Assembly: GCF_026341035.1 (NCBI RefSeq) | Contig: NZ_JAPEOQ010000001.1 | Coordinates: 620,001 to 684,000 of the forward strand | Source: Streptomyces sp. NBC_01016 | GTDB taxonomy: Bacteria; Actinomycetota; Actinomycetes; Streptomycetales; Streptomycetaceae | Direction of reading: 5' to 3' | Length of the DNA: 64,000 nucleotides | Part shown: positions 26,086-36,137 of the stretch, piece after piece | How positions within the stretch are numbered: position 1 is the first letter of the stretch | Layout: each line of letters opens with the position of its first letter | Translations under genes and position numbers: made by a program | Notes under the pieces: model-generated | Told to the model about the DNA's origin: nothing | What the model saw: the letters and a program-made list of their open reading frames with translations, nothing else | The model's database searches: none

Positions 26086-29000
26086 ATGGATCCCGCTGCC
26101 CTCGGCACCCGTCTGGCATCGAGCGTGATCGCCCCGGCGCTCAAGAAACTCCTCGTTCAGGAGGGCCCGGGAGCGGGCCTGACGGACAAGCCGGTACGCA
26201 TCTCCGGCCTGGTCTCCTTCCGGGGCGAGAAGCGCACCCTCACGGAGGCGGACCTCGAACGGCTCGCCCGCAAGCTGGTCGACGCGGCGGTGGCCGGGCC
26301 CGGCGAGCCCCCGTTCCCGTACGAGGAGCAGGAACCGGTCGTCCTCGCCCTGACCCGCACCCTGCACGCGCTCGGCGACCTGACCATGGACGACGTCCAG
26401 GCGGTCCGCCTCGGCCCGCGCGCCCTGGCACACGCCCTGCGCCGCGCGGCGCCCACACCGGAGCTCTCGGCCGACGCGACGTACTTCCTCGACGCGCTCA
26501 CGGAGTGGTCCTGCGTCCACATCCTGCACTTCTTCACGCAGCGGTCGACCTTTGTGGCGCGGACGCTGGTGGAGCAGAGCCGGGGGCAGGCCGAGGCCCT
26601 CGCCAAGATGGACGCGCTGCTCGCCCGCGACGACGGCCCGGGCCGGGACCGCGCCTTCGAGGAGCGCTACCGGAGCTATCTGGCCATCCGCCACAACCAC
26701 CTGACGATCTTCGGCCTCGACGCCCGTGACACCGCCGACAGCTGGCCCCTGGACGTCGCCTACCTGAGCCTCGAAGCGACCCGGGACGCCGCCCCCGAAC
26801 CGGGCGAAGGGCCCGGCGCCACCGCCCCCGTCACCGTGCGGCTCGCCGCCGAGGACGCGCTCACCGGGCCGGGCCACGAGCGCGTCCTCCTGCGCGGCGA
26901 TGCCGGATCCGGCAAGACCACGCTGATCCAGTGGCTCGCCCTCACCTCCGAGGAGCGCATCCCGTACGTCCTGCCGCTGCGCACCCTGATCCGGGCCGCC
27001 CGGCTCCCGGCCCCCGCCGACTTCCTTGCCGGCACCGACTGTCCGCACTCGCCGCCGGACGGCTGGGCGGAGCGCGTCCTGTCCGACGGGCGCGCGCTCG
27101 TCATGGTCGACGGCCTCGACGAGGTGCCTTCCGCCGACCGCGCCCGCGTACGGGACTGGCTCCTTGCCCTGGTCCGCGGCTACCCGGGCGACCGCTGGCT
27201 GCTCACCGCACGCCCCACCGCCGTACGCCCCGACTGGCTGGCCGGCGACGGCTTCACGGAACTCGTCCTCGCCCCGATGGACCGCCCCCGCGTCACGGCC
27301 TTCGTACGCCGCTGGCACGCCGCCGCGCACGCCCCCGAGCACGAGGAGCCGCTGCTCGACACGCTGCGCACCAAGCCGGACCTCGCACGCCTGGCCACCA
27401 ACCCGCTGATGTGCGGCCTCATTTGCGCCCTGCACCGGGCCCGCCGCGGCTACCTTCCCCCGCGCCGCAAGGCCCTCTACGACGCCGCGCTCCAGATGAT
27501 CCTCACCGAACGGGACCGGCAGCGCGGCATGGGCGGTCTCGACGGCATCGACCTGGAGACCGAGGACCAGGTCGAACTCCTCCAACGCCTCGCGTACTCC
27601 CTGGTGTTGGCGGGCCGCACCGAAATGGACGAGGACACGGCGCTGACGCTCCTGGAGCGCGCCCTGCCCTCCGTCCCCGCCGCGTCCGCGCAGGGCGACG
27701 CGACGACGATTCTGCGCCATCTCCTCCTGCGCAGCGGAGTGCTGCGCAGCCCCGCCCCCGGCATCGTCGACTTCGCCCACCGCACGTTCCTCGACCACCT
27801 GGGCGCCCGCTACGCGGTCGAGGAGGGCCACTTCGACGTCCTGCTCGGCCACGCCGAGGACACGCAGTGGGAGGACGTGCTGCGGATGGCGGTGGCGCAT
27901 GCGCGTACGCGTGAACGGGGGCGGTTGTTGCGGGGGTTGCTGGCGGCCGACGTCCCCCGCCTCACCCTCCTGGCCCTGGCCTGCCTCCAGGACGCGTCTT
28001 CGGTGGACCAGGAGGTGGTGGAGGAGGTGCGGGCACGAGCGGCGGGGTTGATTCCACCGCGCGACAAATTCGAGGCGGAACAGCTCGCCGAGGCGGGTCC
28101 TTTCGTGCTGGAACTGCTGCCGGGGCCGGAGGGGCTAAAGAATGCGGAGGCGTATGCGGTGGTAGTCACGGCGTCCCTGCTGGGCGGGGAGGGCGCGCTC
28201 CCGGCCCTGAAGAAGTTCCGTACGCATGCGGCCCTGAACGTACGGCGCCAACTGGTTGGCACCTGGCACCGGTTCGACCCTCAGGAGTACGCAGACGAGG
28301 TCCTCGCCCACCTCGACCGCGACGGTCTCGACCTCACCGTCCAACGCCGCGAGGAGTGGGCAGCGGCCCGACACCTGCGCGGCTGGAGCAGTCTGGACTT
28401 GCGCGGCCCGTACACGCTCGCGGAGATCTTCGCAGGCACGGAACTGAACGAACTCGCCCGCCTCTCCCTCCGGTACAACCCCCTGGTCGAGGATCTCGTC
28501 CCGCTGGCAGAGCTTCCCTCCCTGCGGGGCCTCTTGCTGGACGACTGCCCAGAAGTACGTGACCTGGCACCCCTCTCGGGGTTGGCCCTGGAGCACCTCA
28601 TGGTGTTCGACCTGTCGACCGTGCGGGGGCTGCGCGACCTGACCCGGCTGCCGTCTCTGTCCGTGAACCTTCCGCTATCCGGTCCGACGCTGGCCAACAG
28701 CCTTCCGACGTCCGAGCGCCTCGACTCCCTCTATCTCGCCAAAGGCGCCATTACGTATACGGGCCTGCGCGGCCTCGACGCCATGCCATGCCTACGCCAT
28801 CTGACACTCGGTACGGGCGCCGGTCCCTGGGCGCCGGCCGACTGGCACTGCCTCCGCGAGCACCCCTCCCTCAGCTCTCTGTACCTGATCACGGGCGAGT
28901 TGCCGCCCGGCCCCCTCCCCGAACTCCCCCGTATCGACCGTCTCGGTCTGCGTCTTCCTCACGGCCCCGCCCAGTTCGCCAACCACGCTCCCCTGTTCCC

Positions 29001-29106
29001 GGCCGTCCGCAACGTCACGATCTACCCTGGCCCCACCGCCGTACAGGACCACGCCCCTTACGCCGCCCTCTTTCCTCACGCGGAGGTAATCGTCCGCCCC
29101 TACTGA
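26086..29106 (+). CDS. NACHT NTPase with N-terminal helical domain and C-terminal leucine-rich repeats (bacterial NLR-like)
   Basis: The 1006-residue STAND-type protein has residues 1 to about 230 forming an alpha-helical N domain (DPAALGTRLASSVIAPALKK...SGLVSFRGEKRTLTE), like NNH domains of actinobacterial NACHT proteins. The NACHT core has Walker A GDAGSGKTT (Lys277) and Walker B LVMVDGLDEVPSADR (Asp342, Asp345, Glu346), then sensor-like WLLTARPTAVRPDW. Helical repeats follow, then leucine-rich repeats from about 765 (LARLSLRYNPLVEDLVPLAELPSL). Bacterial NACHT proteins of this layout include anti-phage defence proteins; that role is inferred here. It stands alone between the M23 gene and clpC. 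Confidence 0.9.
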   Translation: MDPAALGTRLASSVIAPALKKLLVQEGPGAGLTDKPVRISGLVSFRGEKRTLTEADLERLARKLVDAAVAGPGEPPFPYEEQEPVVLALTRTLHALGDLTMDDVQAVRLGPRALAHALRRAAPTPELSADATYFLDALTEWSCVHILHFFTQRSTFVARTLVEQSRGQAEALAKMDALLARDDGPGRDRAFEERYRSYLAIRHNHLTIFGLDARDTADSWPLDVAYLSLEATRDAAPEPGEGPGATAPVTVRLAAEDALTGPGHERVLLRGDAGSGKTTLIQWLALTSEERIPYVLPLRTLIRAARLPAPADFLAGTDCPHSPPDGWAERVLSDGRALVMVDGLDEVPSADRARVRDWLLALVRGYPGDRWLLTARPTAVRPDWLAGDGFTELVLAPMDRPRVTAFVRRWHAAAHAPEHEEPLLDTLRTKPDLARLATNPLMCGLICALHRARRGYLPPRRKALYDAALQMILTERDRQRGMGGLDGIDLETEDQVELLQRLAYSLVLAGRTEMDEDTALTLLERALPSVPAASAQGDATTILRHLLLRSGVLRSPAPGIVDFAHRTFLDHLGARYAVEEGHFDVLLGHAEDTQWEDVLRMAVAHARTRERGRLLRGLLAADVPRLTLLALACLQDASSVDQEVVEEVRARAAGLIPPRDKFEAEQLAEAGPFVLELLPGPEGLKNAEAYAVVVTASLLGGEGALPALKKFRTHAALNVRRQLVGTWHRFDPQEYADEVLAHLDRDGLDLTVQRREEWAAARHLRGWSSLDLRGPYTLAEIFAGTELNELARLSLRYNPLVEDLVPLAELPSLRGLLLDDCPEVRDLAPLSGLALEHLMVFDLSTVRGLRDLTRLPSLSVNLPLSGPTLANSLPTSERLDSLYLAKGAITYTGLRGLDAMPCLRHLTLGTGAGPWAPADWHCLREHPSLSSLYLITGELPPGPLPELPRIDRLGLRLPHGPAQFANHAPLFPAVRNVTIYPGPTAVQDHAPYAALFPHAEVIVRPY

Positions 29107-29112
29107 ACAAAA

Positions 29113-29160
29113 ACGGGTGGGCCCGAACCGTTCCCTCAGGAACAGCTCGGGCCCACCCGT
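29113..29160. terminator. Bidirectional terminator between the NACHT gene and clpC
   Basis: A perfect 14-bp stem (29113-29126 with 29147-29160) encloses a smaller nested TTCC/GGAA hairpin. It lies between convergent genes. Confidence 0.85.
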
Positions 29161-29181
29161 ATCAGGCTCGCCCCGGAGGGG

Positions 29182-31710
<2,529 letters not shown>

Positions 31711-32086
31711 CGTTAATCGCTCCTCAGAGCGGTCAGGCAGTTAGGGGTCGGTCCCCTCCCTGTCCTTCCGCAGCTTAGTCCCGCAAGCGGGGACCGCTCA
31801 TTCCATCTGCCGACACCCGTTCATGGTCTCCTGCCCCGAACGCCGACAACTGCTCCAACCCGATGGTGCGAGACGATGTTCCCGCAGGCCAGGCAGATAC
31901 CCCCACCATCAGTACGCCGATGGCGAACGCGGGCTGCCCGTCCTGCACGTGTCGCCCCTCCCACTAGGGATGTCTTACCCGTAAGGACTGACACTCCATG
32001 CGGCGCACCCCGGTTCCCTCCGCTACGGGCGAACAACTTTGCGCCGCCCAGCGCTCCCGTACGCCCCTTTTCCGGACACACTACGC
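31711..32086. other. 376-bp divergent intergenic region upstream of clpC
   Basis: It holds the clpC promoter side and a ClgR-type box at 32021-32034. The clpC Shine-Dalgarno (GAGGAG, minus strand, about 31720) is clear. I see no further gene and no strong hairpin. Confidence 0.5.
32021..32034 (-). promoter_or_regulatory. ClgR operator candidate
   Basis: On the minus strand this reads GTTCGCCCGTAGCG, an exact match to the GTTCGC-N5-GCG motif described for ClgR control of clp and lon genes in Streptomyces. It lies upstream of clpC, about 310 bp from its start, and could also affect the divergent gene at 32087. Confidence 0.6.
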
Positions 32087-32788
32087 ATGCAGTCGGCGAC
32101 GGTGCGTAACCCCGAAGCGTCGGTGGCTGTTGCTCCTGGCATGGTCACCACCTCCGGCACGACCGTTCCCGCTCCCCGGCACCCGCTGACCGACACCGGA
32201 CGCGATCCGGTTCGGCGGTGGTACGAGGACGAGCTCGGCTGGGCGACCGCGCCCGGCCCCGACGGCGCACTGCTCCACACCGGGCTGCGCTTCGACGTCC
32301 TGGAGGTGCCGGCCGACGCCGGCTTCGCGATGCTGCGCAGACTCGATCCCCGGTCACCGGTGGCCGTGCGCGGGGAAACGATGCGGCTGCTGGTCGCCGC
32401 GGGCAGCGCGGACGAGCTGCCGGGGCTGCTCGACTGGCTGGAGTGGGGGGCACTGCCCCTGGACCTCGTGGCCGTCGGGGCGGGCAGTCTCATCGACGCG
32501 CCGACGCCTCCGGGGTGGTCCGGCTCGCAGGAGGCCGCCGTCTGGGTGCGGCCCCCCGAGCCCGGCTGCGAGGTGGAACCGGTGCTGCCGGCCCTGACGA
32601 GCCTGACGGCCGTCTCGACCTGGTCGGTCGTGGGGGGCGGTGGGGGCGCCCCCGATCTCGTACGCCTCGTGGACACGGCGGCGACACACTGCCACCGGGC
32701 CCGGCTGCGTCGCGGCGCGGCTGCGCCGGCGACCACGTCAACAAAGCGACCAATGCGGCCGTCCCGTCAGCCGTTGGCCTTCTCGTAG
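32087..32788 (+). CDS. SCO3374-family protein (prim-pol N-terminal-like), unknown function
   Basis: The protein has 233 residues if started at 32087; ATG 32141 is an alternative and neither has a clear Shine-Dalgarno. Phrases such as GLRFDVLEVPADAGFAMLRRL, MRLLVAAGSADELPGLLDWLEWG and LDLVAVGAGSLIDAPTPP resemble the N-terminal part of Streptomyces bifunctional primase/polymerase-like proteins, without a catalytic site I can identify. Its 3' end overlaps the 3' end of convergent lsr2 by 22 bp. The position between clpC and lsr2 is conserved in Streptomyces as I recall it. Confidence 0.7.
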   Translation: MQSATVRNPEASVAVAPGMVTTSGTTVPAPRHPLTDTGRDPVRRWYEDELGWATAPGPDGALLHTGLRFDVLEVPADAGFAMLRRLDPRSPVAVRGETMRLLVAAGSADELPGLLDWLEWGALPLDLVAVGAGSLIDAPTPPGWSGSQEAAVWVRPPEPGCEVEPVLPALTSLTAVSTWSVVGGGGGAPDLVRLVDTAATHCHRARLRRGAAAPATTSTKRPMRPSRQPLAFS

Positions 32789-33102
32789 GCCTCACGGATC
32801 GACTGGGGAACCCGGCCGCGGTCGTTGACCTCGTAGCCGTTCTCCTTCGCCCACGCACGGATCTGCGCGGTGTCCTGGTTGCCACCGCCGGACGTGGCGC
32901 GCGCCTTGCCCCGGCCGCTCGAGCGGCCACCGGTGCGACGACCGCCCTTGAGGTACGGCTCGAGGAGGCCACGGAGCTTGTCCGCATTGGCGGTGGTGAG
33001 GTCGATCTCGTACGACTTACCGTCGAGCGCGAACGTCACGGTCTCGTCCGCCTCGCCACCGTCGAGGTCATCGACAAGAAGGACCTGAACCTTCTGTGCC
33101 AC
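32767..33102 (-). CDS. lsr2: Nucleoid-associated protein Lsr2
   Basis: Lsr2 binds and bridges AT-rich DNA and silences horizontally acquired genes. The 111-residue protein has the N-terminal dimerisation domain (VAQKVQVLLVDDLDGGEADETVTFALDG) and, after a basic Gly/Arg linker, the C-terminal DNA-binding domain with the minor-groove RGR motif (NDRGRVPQSIREAYEKANG). GTG 33102 is chosen: AAAGGAAA lies five bases upstream and the family begins here. Confidence 0.98.
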   Translation of the reverse strand: MAQKVQVLLVDDLDGGEADETVTFALDGKSYEIDLTTANADKLRGLLEPYLKGGRRTGGRSSGRGKARATSGGGNQDTAQIRAWAKENGYEVNDRGRVPQSIREAYEKANG

Positions 33103-33169
33103 CGGATTTCCTTTCATCGAAATCTGAAGGGCGGCCCCGCGACCACGGCCGCTGATTCGCCGTCCCCTT

Positions 33170-33191
33170 GTTATATGCAGTACTGCAGTAC
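33170..33191. promoter_or_regulatory. lsr2 promoter with a perfect palindrome in the spacer
   Basis: TATAAC (minus strand, 33175-33170) looks like the lsr2 -10. A perfect 12-bp palindrome GTACTGCAGTAC (33180-33191) lies just upstream of it, overlapping a second GCAGTACTGC. Position between -35 and -10 suggests a repressor site; Lsr2 itself or another factor is possible. Confidence 0.5.
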
Positions 33192-33351
33192 GTCGGAAAG
33201 CAAACCGCTTTTGCCCGAAAAACACAAACCCCTGGCTGAGATCGGGTAGAGATCCCGGAGTTGAACACTGCCCGCCCGACCCAAAAACATGCGCGATTCG
33301 GACATAGGGAACCGTTGCAAGCACGCATGCCGGAATAGCGCCCGGCGGCGA

Positions 33352-33912
33352 TCACAGATGCAGAAGCATCCGGCTGTTGCCCAAGGTGTTCGGTTTCACT
33401 CGTTCGAGACCGAGGAACTCTGCTACGCCCTCGTCATAGGAACGCAGCAGCTCACTGTAGACATCGGTGTCGACCGTATCGACAGGTGTCTCACCGATCT
33501 CCACGAAGGCGTGCTTGGCGAAGAACTCGACTTCGAAGGTGAGGCAGAAAACTCGCCGAACACCGATCCAACGCGCGGTCTGAAGAAGCTTCTCGAGCAG
33601 AAGATGTCCGACACCGGACCCCTTGACCTGCGGATCCACCGCGAGCGTGCGGACTTCCGCGAGGTCTTCCCACATGACGTGCAGTGCGCCGCAGCCGACG
33701 ACCGCGGCGTTGTCGTCGCGTTCCGCGACCCAGAACTCCTGGATGTCCTCGTAAAGCGTCACAGTGGCTTTGTCGAGCAGGATCCCCTGTCGGCTGTACG
33801 CGTCGAGCAGGCGGCGCACCTCCGGCACATCGGCCGTCCTCGCCCTGCGTACGGTGACTGCTTTACGGGTCGATTCGACGGGTGACGCGACTTCGGGGAG
33901 CTCTGCTGGCAT
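33352..33912 (-). CDS. GNAT amino-acid N-acetyltransferase, ArgA-like
   Basis: The 186-residue protein has a single GNAT domain with acetyl-CoA loop VDPQVKGSGVGHLLLEKLL. C-terminal phrases VFCLTFEVEFFAKHAFVEI, YDEGVAEFLGLERVKPNTLGNSRMLLHL closely follow the short ArgA (Rv2747-type) N-acetylglutamate synthase of mycobacteria. It would start arginine synthesis by acetylating glutamate or glutamine. It lies nine bases downstream of the BlaI-type regulator gene and is probably co-transcribed with it. Confidence 0.85.
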   Translation of the reverse strand: MPAELPEVASPVESTRKAVTVRRARTADVPEVRRLLDAYSRQGILLDKATVTLYEDIQEFWVAERDDNAAVVGCGALHVMWEDLAEVRTLAVDPQVKGSGVGHLLLEKLLQTARWIGVRRVFCLTFEVEFFAKHAFVEIGETPVDTVDTDVYSELLRSYDEGVAEFLGLERVKPNTLGNSRMLLHL

Positions 33913-33921
33913 GTCCGGACG

Positions 33922-34338
33922 CTATCGCCCGGCTCCGTCGCCCGCTTCCTCGGGGGCCGAGGGGACTTCGGCCGGTAGTTCGGGCGAGACGATCCGCATG
34001 GCATCCCTGAGTGCCTCGCGCTGTCCCTGCGACATCATCCCGAAGAACGCGACGAGGGCCGCGGCCGGGTTGTCGCTCTGCGCCCAGGCCTCGTTCATCA
34101 GCGCGGCCGAGTACGCGGCCCGTGTGGAGACCGCCTCATATCTATAGGCCCGGCCTTCCGCTTCGCGGCGCACCCAGCCCTTCTGATGGAGATTGTCCAA
34201 TACGGTCATGACGGTTGTGTAGGCGATGGACCGTTCCTGTTGGAGGTCCTCCAGGACTTCCCTCACGGTGACCGGGCGGTTCCACTTCCACACCCGCGTC
34301 ATCACTGCGTCTTCGAGTTCTCCCAAGGGGCGCGGCAC
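33922..34338 (-). CDS. BlaI/MecI-family (CopY-like) transcriptional repressor
   Basis: GTG 34338 gives 138 residues beginning VPRPLGELEDAVMTRVWKW. The winged helix of the BlaI family is clear (VTVREVLEDLQQERSIAYTTVMTVLDNLHQKGWVRRE), followed by a dimerisation region. No BlaR-type sensor protease is adjacent. A TTG at 34398 would extend it, but a good promoter sits inside that extension. The mRNA is probably leaderless. In actinomycetes this family can control respiration and antibiotic-response genes; the target here is unknown. Confidence 0.88.
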   Translation of the reverse strand: MPRPLGELEDAVMTRVWKWNRPVTVREVLEDLQQERSIAYTTVMTVLDNLHQKGWVRREAEGRAYRYEAVSTRAAYSAALMNEAWAQSDNPAAALVAFFGMMSQGQREALRDAMRIVSPELPAEVPSAPEEAGDGAGR

Positions 34339-34345
34339 GTGAAGC

Positions 34346-34373
34346 ACAATAGTGGGAGAAGTCGGTAATTCAA
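34346..34373 (-). promoter_or_regulatory. Candidate promoter of the BlaI-type gene
   Basis: On the minus strand TTGAAT (34373-34368), 16 bp, TATTGT (34351-34346). The GTG start lies seven bases beyond the -10 and lacks a Shine-Dalgarno, consistent with a leaderless transcript. Confidence 0.5.
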
Positions 34374-34461
34374 CGTGGGACGTGGCGACGATCGCCAAGC
34401 AATGACAAAAGGGGCGCCCGGTGGGCGCCCCTCACTGCCGATTCCGTACCGGTCGCGCCGC

Positions 34462-34650
34462 TCAGGCGGTCGCGTCCCGCTGCGGGCCGCCACCCTGCCG
34501 GGCGGACTCGGCGCGCGCGATGGCGGCGTCGACGGCCGCGTCTTCCTTGGCCTTCTTGTCGCCGCCCTGCGACTTCACGATGGTCACGATCAGACCGATG
34601 AAGAACGCGGCCATCACGACCGGGGGCACGAGCGCGGAGACGTAGTCCAT
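34462..34650 (-). CDS. Small single-pass membrane protein, unknown function
   Basis: The 62-residue protein has one membrane helix (SALVPPVVMAAFFIGLIVTIV, about 5-25) followed by a charged tail (SQGGDKKAKEDAAVDAAIARAESARQ). GGGGG lies just before the ATG. It lies between the BlaI-type gene and the next hypothetical gene on the same strand. I do not recognise a function. Confidence 0.7.
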   Translation of the reverse strand: MDYVSALVPPVVMAAFFIGLIVTIVKSQGGDKKAKEDAAVDAAIARAESARQGGGPQRDATA

Positions 34651-34663
34651 GCCCCCAGAGTAG

Positions 34664-35263
34664 CTACCCGACGGCCAGTCGTTGCGACGGGGCCGGGGGT
34701 TGGGCGGGGCGGCGCTTCGGGGGGAAGACCTCGGCGGGGGTGGGGACCGGGCGCTGCGGTGTTTCGGGGGCCGGCTTGGCGGGCTTGCCGCCGTCCGCCG
34801 CCGACAGGCCGCCGGGCAGGGCGAGCAGGTGGGTGCGGGAGGCCGGGACGCGGGGCCGGTAGAGCGCGTCGAACTTGTCGCGTACGCCCTGTTCGGCCAG
34901 GTCGTGGCAGCGGGCGAGGAGGGCCACCGCGGCCGGGTTCGCGGGCAGCGCGCGCAGCGCCGAGAGGTCATCGGCGCCGGGCTTGTGGCCCGCCTCCAGA
35001 GCCTCCTTGAGGAGGCTCAGATAGCCGGGGGCGGAGCCGGGCAGGGCGGCCCGGTAGCGGTCGAGGTCGGAGCGGAGGAAGGCGCGCATGCGGATGCCTT
35101 CCCGGCTCGCTTCGTCGAGCGACTCCGCGAGTCGCAGGCAGGCCCGGACATCCTCGTCCGAGGCGGGGCTGGGATGGAGGGCGAGGGCGAGGGCGCGTCG
35201 GAGCACACGCAGCTCTTCTGCACCGAACGCCAGGCCGCCGCGGTTTCCGTAGGGCGTGGGCAT
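34664..35263 (-). CDS. Conserved hypothetical actinobacterial protein
   Basis: This 199-residue soluble protein is helical, with an N-terminal region (GAEELRVLRRALALALHPSPASDEDVRACLRLAESLDEASREGIRMRAF) and a C-terminal Pro/Ala-rich tail. There is no signal peptide, membrane helix or catalytic motif. The next gene on the strand starts 13 bp downstream, so co-transcription is likely. Confidence 0.7.
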   Translation of the reverse strand: MPTPYGNRGGLAFGAEELRVLRRALALALHPSPASDEDVRACLRLAESLDEASREGIRMRAFLRSDLDRYRAALPGSAPGYLSLLKEALEAGHKPGADDLSALRALPANPAAVALLARCHDLAEQGVRDKFDALYRPRVPASRTHLLALPGGLSAADGGKPAKPAPETPQRPVPTPAEVFPPKRRPAQPPAPSQRLAVG

Positions 35264-35339
35264 GAAATGACGGTACGGCCTATTACGGACAAATCGGCTT
35301 AACCGGCAATTTCCGGGCGCGCCCCCGTCGCTCTGTCCC

Positions 35340-36137
35340 TCAGAGCCGCGAGACGTTCCGCTCGTAGACCAGGCGCAGCCCGATCAGCGTCAGCCACGGC
35401 TCGTGCTCGTCGATCACGGTGGCCTCGCCGAGGACCATCGGCGCGAGCCCGCCCGTCGCGATGACGGTCACGTCGTCCGGGTCGTCCGCGAGCTCCTTCG
35501 CCATCCGGTTCACGACCCCGTCGACCTGGCCCGCGAACCCGTAGACGATGCCCGCCTGCATCGCCTCGACGGTGTTCTTGCCGATGACGCTGCGCGGTCT
35601 GGCCAGCTCGATCTTGCGCAGCTGAGCGCCGCGCATGCCGAGCGCCTCGACGGAGATCTCGATGCCGGGCGCGATCACGCCGCCCGCGTACTCGCCGCGC
35701 GCGGACACCGCGTCGAAGGTCGTGGCCGTGCCGAAGTCCACGACGATCGCGGGGCCGCCGAACATCTCGACGGCCGCGACCGCGTTGATGATCCGGTCGG
35801 CGCCGACCTCCTTGGGGTTGTCCATGAGGATCGGCACGCCGGTCTTGATGCCGGGTTCGACCAGCACGGCGGGTACGTCGCCGTAGTAGCGGCGGGTGAC
35901 CTCGCGCAGCTCGTGCAGGACCGAGGGGACGGTCGAGCAGATGGCGATGCCGTCGATGCCGTCGCCCAGTTCGTCGCCGAGCAGCGGGTGCATGCCCATC
36001 AGGCCCTTGAGCAGGACGGCGAGTTCGTCGGCGGTCTTGCGCGCGTCCGTGGAGATGCGCCAGTGCTCGATGATCTCCTCGCCGTCGAACAGGCCGAGGA
36101 CGGTGTGGGTGTTGCCCACGTCGATGGTGAGCAGCAT
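35340..36137 (-). CDS. coaX: Type III pantothenate kinase
   Basis: CoaX phosphorylates pantothenate, the first step from vitamin B5 to CoA. The 265-residue ASKHA-fold protein has TIDVGNTHTVLGLFDG at the N terminus, GADRIINAVAA, VDFGTATTFDAVS and GGVIAPGI. ATG 36137 overlaps the nadC stop by one base (TGATG). It is the last gene of a five-gene operon DUF2520-panC-nadB-nadC-coaX, so pantothenate made by PanC is consumed in the same operon. Confidence 0.96.
   Translation of the reverse strand: MLLTIDVGNTHTVLGLFDGEEIIEHWRISTDARKTADELAVLLKGLMGMHPLLGDELGDGIDGIAICSTVPSVLHELREVTRRYYGDVPAVLVEPGIKTGVPILMDNPKEVGADRIINAVAAVEMFGGPAIVVDFGTATTFDAVSARGEYAGGVIAPGIEISVEALGMRGAQLRKIELARPRSVIGKNTVEAMQAGIVYGFAGQVDGVVNRMAKELADDPDDVTVIATGGLAPMVLGEATVIDEHEPWLTLIGLRLVYERNVSRL

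Noticed and set aside
32870..33249. Plus-strand frames across lsr2
   Set aside because: Antisense to a well-conserved gene; no ribosome site.
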